Shown piece after piece: positions 42,577 to 45,939 of a DNA stretch of 45,939 bases (position 1 is the first letter of the stretch; every line of letters begins with the position of its first letter). The stretch is from NCBI RefSeq assembly GCF_001612685.1, contig NZ_BDAY01000095.1, positions 1 through 45,939 of the forward strand, read 5' to 3'. A program made the position numbers and the translations under genes. Under the pieces are notes generated by a model. It was given only the letters and a program-made list of their open reading frames with translations. It did no database searches and was not told where the DNA came from. This DNA comes from Nocardia altamirensis NBRC 108246 (GTDB taxonomy: Bacteria; Actinomycetota; Actinomycetes; Mycobacteriales; Mycobacteriaceae).

Positions 42577-44346
42577 ATGACGACCACGGAGCTCGTTGCC
42601 CTCGAGCGCACGGTTCGCAGCGGCGAATTCGATATCGCCGTCTACGAATACGGCAACCCGGCCGCCGACACCGTGCTGTTGGTGCACGGGTGGCCCGACA
42701 CCAGCCACCTGTGGGATGCGGTGGTGCCCTTGCTGGCCAGCCGTTTTCACGTCGTCACCTACGACACCCGCGGGCACGGGCGCTCCACCCAGACCAGGCG
42801 GACCGAAGACTTCCGGCTCGACCATCTGGCCGCCGACTTCTTCGCGGTAGTCGACGCGGTGAGCCCCGACCGTCCGGTGCACGTGCTCGCGCACGACTGG
42901 GGTTCGGTGCAGGTGTGGGAGGCGGTGTGCGAGCCGAAGGCCGCCGAGCGGGTCGCGTCGTTCACCTCGGTGTCCGGGCCGAACCTCGATCACCTGGCGA
43001 ACTGGTTCCGGGCCAAGCTGTCCCGGCCGACACCGCGCAACGTCTGGCAGCCGTTCACCCAGGTGCTGTCCTCGCTCTACACGTTCTTCTTCATGACACC
43101 GGTGTTGCCGCGGGCCGTCTTCGGTCTGGTCGGCACCGAGCGGCTCTGGCAGCGGGTCGTCTCGATCATGAACGAGACGCCACCGGCCACCGTGACACTC
43201 GGCCCGACCTTCCGGCGCGACATGGTCGACGGGCTGCTGATCTACCGGGCCAACATCGTGCAACGGCTGGTCTCGCCGCGGGAGCGGCACACCGAGGTGC
43301 CGGTGCAGCTGATCGTGGCTGGTCGTGACGTCGCGGTCCGGCCCGCCGGATACGACGACGCGAGCAAATGGGTGCAGCAGCTGTGGCGCCGCGACGTGCC
43401 CGCCGGGCACTGGATGCCGTTCTCCCACCCCGCAGCCCTGGCCACCGCGACGACAGAACTGATCGACACGGTCAACGGCGCGGCGGCCCCGCGTGCGCTG
43501 CGGCGCGCCGAAGTCGGCCGTGACGCAAGGCCTTTCGAGGATCAACTGGTAGTGATCACCGGCGGTGGCAGCGGCATCGGCCGCGAAACGGCGCTGGCGT
43601 TGGCGCGCAGCGGGGCCGAAATCGTGCTGTCGGACATCAATCTCGTGGCGGCCAAGGAAACGGTGGCGTTGATCGCCGCCGAAAACGGTGTGGCGCATGC
43701 GTATCAGCTCGATGTGTCGGACGCGGACGCGATGAACGAGCACGCCGCCACCGTGCTCGCGGCCCACGGCGTGCCGGACATTCTGATCAACAATGCCGGA
43801 ATCGGCCAGGCCGGTGGGTTTTTCGAGACCACGGCGGTGGAGTTCGATCGGGTGATGCGGATCAACCTGGGTGGCGTGGTCAACGGGTGCCGGGCGTTCG
43901 GGCCTGCGATGGCCGAGCGTGGGCTCGGCGGGCACATCGTCAACCTGTCGAGCATGGCGGCCTACAGCCCGCAGCAGGGGTTCAGTGCCTACTCCACCAG
44001 CAAGTCGGCGGTGTTCATGTTCTCCGACTGCCTGCGTGCGGAACTGGCCGGTCGCGGTATCTCGGTGCACACCATCTGCCCTGGCATCGTGCACACCAAT
44101 ATCGTTGCCACCACCAGGTTCTCGGGCGTCAGCGTCGAGGAGGAGAAGCGTAAGCAGGAGCGCTACGACAACCTCTATCGCAAGCGCAGCTACGGTCCCG
44201 AGAAGGTGGCCAAGCAGATCGTGCGGGCCGTCGAACGCGGCCGGGACATCGTGCCGATCACGCCGGAAGCGCGAATGCAGTTGCAGTTCAACCGGTTCGC
44301 GCCCGCGGTGGTGCGGTTCTTCGCGGCTCGGGTGAAGCTCACCTAG
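42577..44346 (+). CDS. ephD: EphD-like fusion: epoxide hydrolase-type alpha/beta hydrolase plus SDR
   Basis: A 589-residue two-domain protein. ATG 42577 has AAGGAG 8 nt upstream. Residues ~1-300 form an alpha/beta hydrolase of the epoxide hydrolase type: LVHGWPDTSHLWD, then HDWGSVQVW with Asp as nucleophile. Residues ~320-589 form a short-chain dehydrogenase: VITGGGSGIGRETA, NNAGIGQ, and YSTSK as YxxxK. The fusion and the length match mycobacterial EphD (about 590 residues), which has been linked to mycolic acid modification. It follows the reductase gene by 31 nt and is probably in the same operon. Its 3' end has a broken second copy at 45666. Confidence 0.9.
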   Translation: MTTTELVALERTVRSGEFDIAVYEYGNPAADTVLLVHGWPDTSHLWDAVVPLLASRFHVVTYDTRGHGRSTQTRRTEDFRLDHLAADFFAVVDAVSPDRPVHVLAHDWGSVQVWEAVCEPKAAERVASFTSVSGPNLDHLANWFRAKLSRPTPRNVWQPFTQVLSSLYTFFFMTPVLPRAVFGLVGTERLWQRVVSIMNETPPATVTLGPTFRRDMVDGLLIYRANIVQRLVSPRERHTEVPVQLIVAGRDVAVRPAGYDDASKWVQQLWRRDVPAGHWMPFSHPAALATATTELIDTVNGAAAPRALRRAEVGRDARPFEDQLVVITGGGSGIGRETALALARSGAEIVLSDINLVAAKETVALIAAENGVAHAYQLDVSDADAMNEHAATVLAAHGVPDILINNAGIGQAGGFFETTAVEFDRVMRINLGGVVNGCRAFGPAMAERGLGGHIVNLSSMAAYSPQQGFSAYSTSKSAVFMFSDCLRAELAGRGISVHTICPGIVHTNIVATTRFSGVSVEEEKRKQERYDNLYRKRSYGPEKVAKQIVRAVERGRDIVPITPEARMQLQFNRFAPAVVRFFAARVKLT

Positions 44347-44430
44347 TATTCGACCGTCGGACCAACATGTTTAGTCGAGCCCGCAGGAACGACACTGCTT
44401 CGAATTGACCACCAGTGACGGCGGCCACCT

Positions 44431-44467
44431 GCCGTGTTGTGCGCTGCGTAACCGCGCACAACACGGC
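44431..44467. terminator. Terminator hairpin after ephD
   Basis: A perfect 14-bp stem (GCCGTGTTGTGCGC and its complement) with a 9-nt loop, followed by TTT. It lies 84 nt after ephD and 30 nt from the end of the opposite small gene. Confidence 0.8.
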
Positions 44468-44497
44468 TTTGTGTGGCAACCCGCTGAACAGCGCGTC

Positions 44498-44956
44498 TCA
44501 GTCCAGTCCGCTTTGACTTTCATGCTGGTCGATGAGGCCCTGGTAGACACCGTTCGGCTCAGATCTCGACGAGATGTCGCGCAGACCGAGAGTGACTGTA
44601 CGGCCAGCCGCAGCTGAGTAGCCGCCCTGGTCAATGCCGAGATCTTCCATGATCACCGGCAGTAGCTCGTCCAGTTCGTCGTCGGCAATGTAAACGGTGA
44701 GGGTGCATTCGACCGGCACAGTGGCAGGATCGTAGGCGTCACCCTGAAGTCGTTCAGCCAAGTTGTCGATCTCACTGACCTGACCGAACTCGGTATAGCA
44801 CGGTATCCGGTTCACGCCGCGGATCCGATGCGCACTCCCTTCAAGGATCAGCGCGATCGGGTGGATCTCCTCGCTAGCGAGCGATCCAGGTCCAGTGGGG
44901 TCAGGTAACCCGAGCCCTACTGCGATCTGCCAGATGCGGCGATCATCGTCGTCCAT
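44498..44956 (-). CDS. Hypothetical acidic protein, 152 aa
   Basis: I do not recognise this protein. ATG 44956 is preferred because GGAG lies 10 nt upstream; an in-frame ATG at 44965 is too close to that site. The sequence is acidic and soluble, with no signal peptide or membrane segment, and begins MDDDDRRIWQIAVGLGLPDP. Two Glu/Asp-rich stretches (DDELDELLPVIMEDLG) suggest a small alpha/beta fold. Base composition seems less GC-rich than in the flanking lipid genes. It lies 23 nt downstream of the small secreted-protein gene on the same strand, so the two are probably co-transcribed. Such pairs are often strain-specific. Confidence 0.65.
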   Translation of the reverse strand: MDDDDRRIWQIAVGLGLPDPTGPGSLASEEIHPIALILEGSAHRIRGVNRIPCYTEFGQVSEIDNLAERLQGDAYDPATVPVECTLTVYIADDELDELLPVIMEDLGIDQGGYSAAAGRTVTLGLRDISSRSEPNGVYQGLIDQHESQSGLD

Positions 44957-44979
44957 GTAATCCATACTCCTCTGTCAAA

Positions 44980-45339
44980 CTACTTGCCGACGCTCACTGT
45001 GCGGCAATGCTTCAACTTCTTTCCTGCTGGTACAGCCTTCTGAGCGTTGTTCTTCGCATCATTCACTGCACCATCCTTCGTCTTACCGGTGCCGGTGTAC
45101 GTGAACGGACCCGTGGCGTCTGTCCTGTCCAAGTTCTCGAAGTAGCAGGACACCGTCGCCTTGTAGGTTGCGGTGAATTCGAACTGCCATCCCGGCTGCG
45201 TAGCGCCGATCGTTTGAGCTGCAGCAGTCGGCGCCTCCGCTTCCGCGAGCCCCACTCCCATTGTTGACGCTCCTGCGGCGCAGGCCGCGGACAGGGCGAT
45301 CGACGCGACGAACCGGCGGCCGGTCATTGCAGTGTTCAT
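44980..45339 (-). CDS. Small secreted protein, 119 aa, unknown function
   Basis: From ATG 45339 the protein starts MNTAMTGRRFVASIALSAA, a typical Sec signal peptide with a likely cleavage site near residue 34 (GLAEAEA). The mature part of about 85 residues contains FEFTATYKATVSCYFE, two cysteines (in VSCYFE and KHCRTV) that could form a disulfide, and a Lys-rich end. The larger open frame upstream is not used because it would put the signal peptide in the middle. No family is recognised. It is followed 23 nt later by the acidic hypothetical gene. Confidence 0.65.
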   Translation of the reverse strand: MNTAMTGRRFVASIALSAACAAGASTMGVGLAEAEAPTAAAQTIGATQPGWQFEFTATYKATVSCYFENLDRTDATGPFTYTGTGKTKDGAVNDAKNNAQKAVPAGKKLKHCRTVSVGK

Positions 45340-45665
45340 TGGTTTCCCATCTGGCGGTCTTATTCCGTCACTGTTCTTCGACGCACTTGTGGCGCAGCTG
45401 GTTCCAGTCGATTCGGTGACGGAAGTCACTGGAATCGGCTGGCTCGCAATCAGTTTGACTTTCCATGAACGGGGCCGCCTCGCCGTAGCAGTCAGCACCG
45501 TACCGACAGTCGATACCCATCCGCTGGCCGATCCCGTGCGCCACTTTGCTCGTCGAACCGGGCAACGAACGCCTACCAGGCGCAAATTGGCTCAGGCGGC
45601 CACGCGGGGTGTGCGCTGTACGCCGATTGCCTCGCCACCGGAGACTTTGCAATGAGTGCATTGTC
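45340..45665. other. Region without a convincing gene, between the small genes and the ephD remnant
   Basis: Open frames exist on both strands. One minus-strand frame ending at 45368 has a balanced, Cys-containing composition over its last ~60 residues (GIDCRYGADCYGEAAPF) and could be a remnant of another small protein, but it lacks a supported start. No hairpin or repeat of note was seen. Confidence 0.4.
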
Positions 45666-45939
45666 GACCATCTGCCCCGGCACCGTGCACGCCAATATCG
45701 GTGCCACTACCAGGTTCTCGGGTGTCAGCGTCGAGGAGGAGAAGCGTAACCAGGAGCGCTACGACAACCTCTATCGCAAGCGCAGTTACGGTCCCGAGAA
45801 GATGGCCAAGCAGATCGTGCGGGCCCGTCGAGAAGGACCGCAGCGTCGTTCCGGTCACCCCGGAGGCTCGGTTGCAGTACCTCGCCAACCGGGTCGCACC
45901 GGGCATCGTCCGGTTCGTTGCGGCGCGAGTCAAGCTGAC
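45666..45939 (+). pseudogene. Broken partial copy of the ephD 3' end
   Basis: The translation TICPGTVHANIGATTRFSG and the following ~35 residues match the C-terminal part of the EphD-like protein at about 48 of 54 positions by eye. Near 45824-45826 one extra C shifts the frame; in the shifted frame the homology resumes (VVPVTPEARLQ, then VRFVAARVKL) to the window edge. The copy lacks everything upstream of this C-terminal piece. It is either a remnant of a duplicated SDR or the product of an insertion/duplication that left the two small genes in between. The 3' end is cut by the window. Confidence 0.85.

Noticed and set aside
45332..45655. Plus-strand 107-residue frame near the right end
   Set aside because: It overlaps the start of the secreted-protein gene, lacks a ribosome binding site and a recognisable fold, and its second half is Arg/Thr-rich like other shadows.
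44080..45939. The ephD-tail repeats as attachment sites of an integrated element
   Set aside because: The repeat is about 260 bp and diverged rather than a short exact core, and there is no integrase or tRNA gene in between.

Overview
The window is GC-rich actinobacterial DNA. The genes point to a mycolic-acid-containing actinomycete, most likely Nocardia: Lsr2, an EphD-like hydrolase/SDR fusion, a WS/DGAT acyltransferase, an Rv2002-like SDR, a LIP-type lipase, LysG/LysE, an AidB/enoyl-CoA hydratase/PaaX group and KstR-type operators. The genus is inferred from gene content; there is no rRNA or tRNA in the window to confirm it.

Region 1 (1-7.8 kb). An extremely hydrophobic, repeat-built protein of at least 900 residues (5' end outside the window) is followed by a perfect 36-bp palindrome and then two small genes I do not recognise (174 and 91 aa). 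Tandem hairpins close the unit. Next comes a large nSTAND-type NTPase with an N-terminal HTH-like region, one membrane segment and a C-terminal array of WD40 repeats. This is the least explained part of the window.

Region 2 (7.8-26.6 kb). A divergent Fsr-like MFS / AraC regulator pair precedes a biosynthetic operon read rightwards: Bcr/CflA exporter, three type I PKS proteins, two FAD monooxygenases, an MDR-family reductase and a discrete malonyl-type acyltransferase (AT). Most junctions overlap by ATGA. The PKS has three ketosynthases with intact catalytic residues. The AT positions in the first and third proteins keep AT-like sequence but have lost the GHSxG nucleophile motif, and in the second module the AT is essentially deleted and the module is split over two genes. 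The discrete AT with intact GHSLG and GAFH motifs at the operon end probably loads all modules. No KR domain is present, yet the last module has a DH/product-template-like double-hotdog region before ACP and thioesterase.

Region 3 (26.6-36.3 kb). An enoyl-CoA hydratase and an AidB-type acyl-CoA dehydrogenase diverge from a shared operator, with a PaaX-type regulator downstream. Then follow Lsr2, the LysG/LysE pair, a CsbD-like stress protein with a SigB-like promoter, a frameshifted FAD oxidoreductase, a secreted lipase and a frameshifted YdcF/DUF218 membrane protein.

Region 4 (36.3-45.9 kb). This is a lipid/steroid-related block: an Rv2002-like SDR, a MaoC-like hydratase, an alpha/beta hydrolase, a WS/DGAT, a di-iron protein, its likely ferredoxin reductase and an EphD-like fusion. 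Three sites matching the KstR consensus TNNAACNNGTTNNA lie immediately upstream of the SDR, the hydrolase and the WS/DGAT gene. At the right end, two small orphan genes lie between ephD and a broken copy of the ephD 3' end, which suggests a partial duplication or insertion event.
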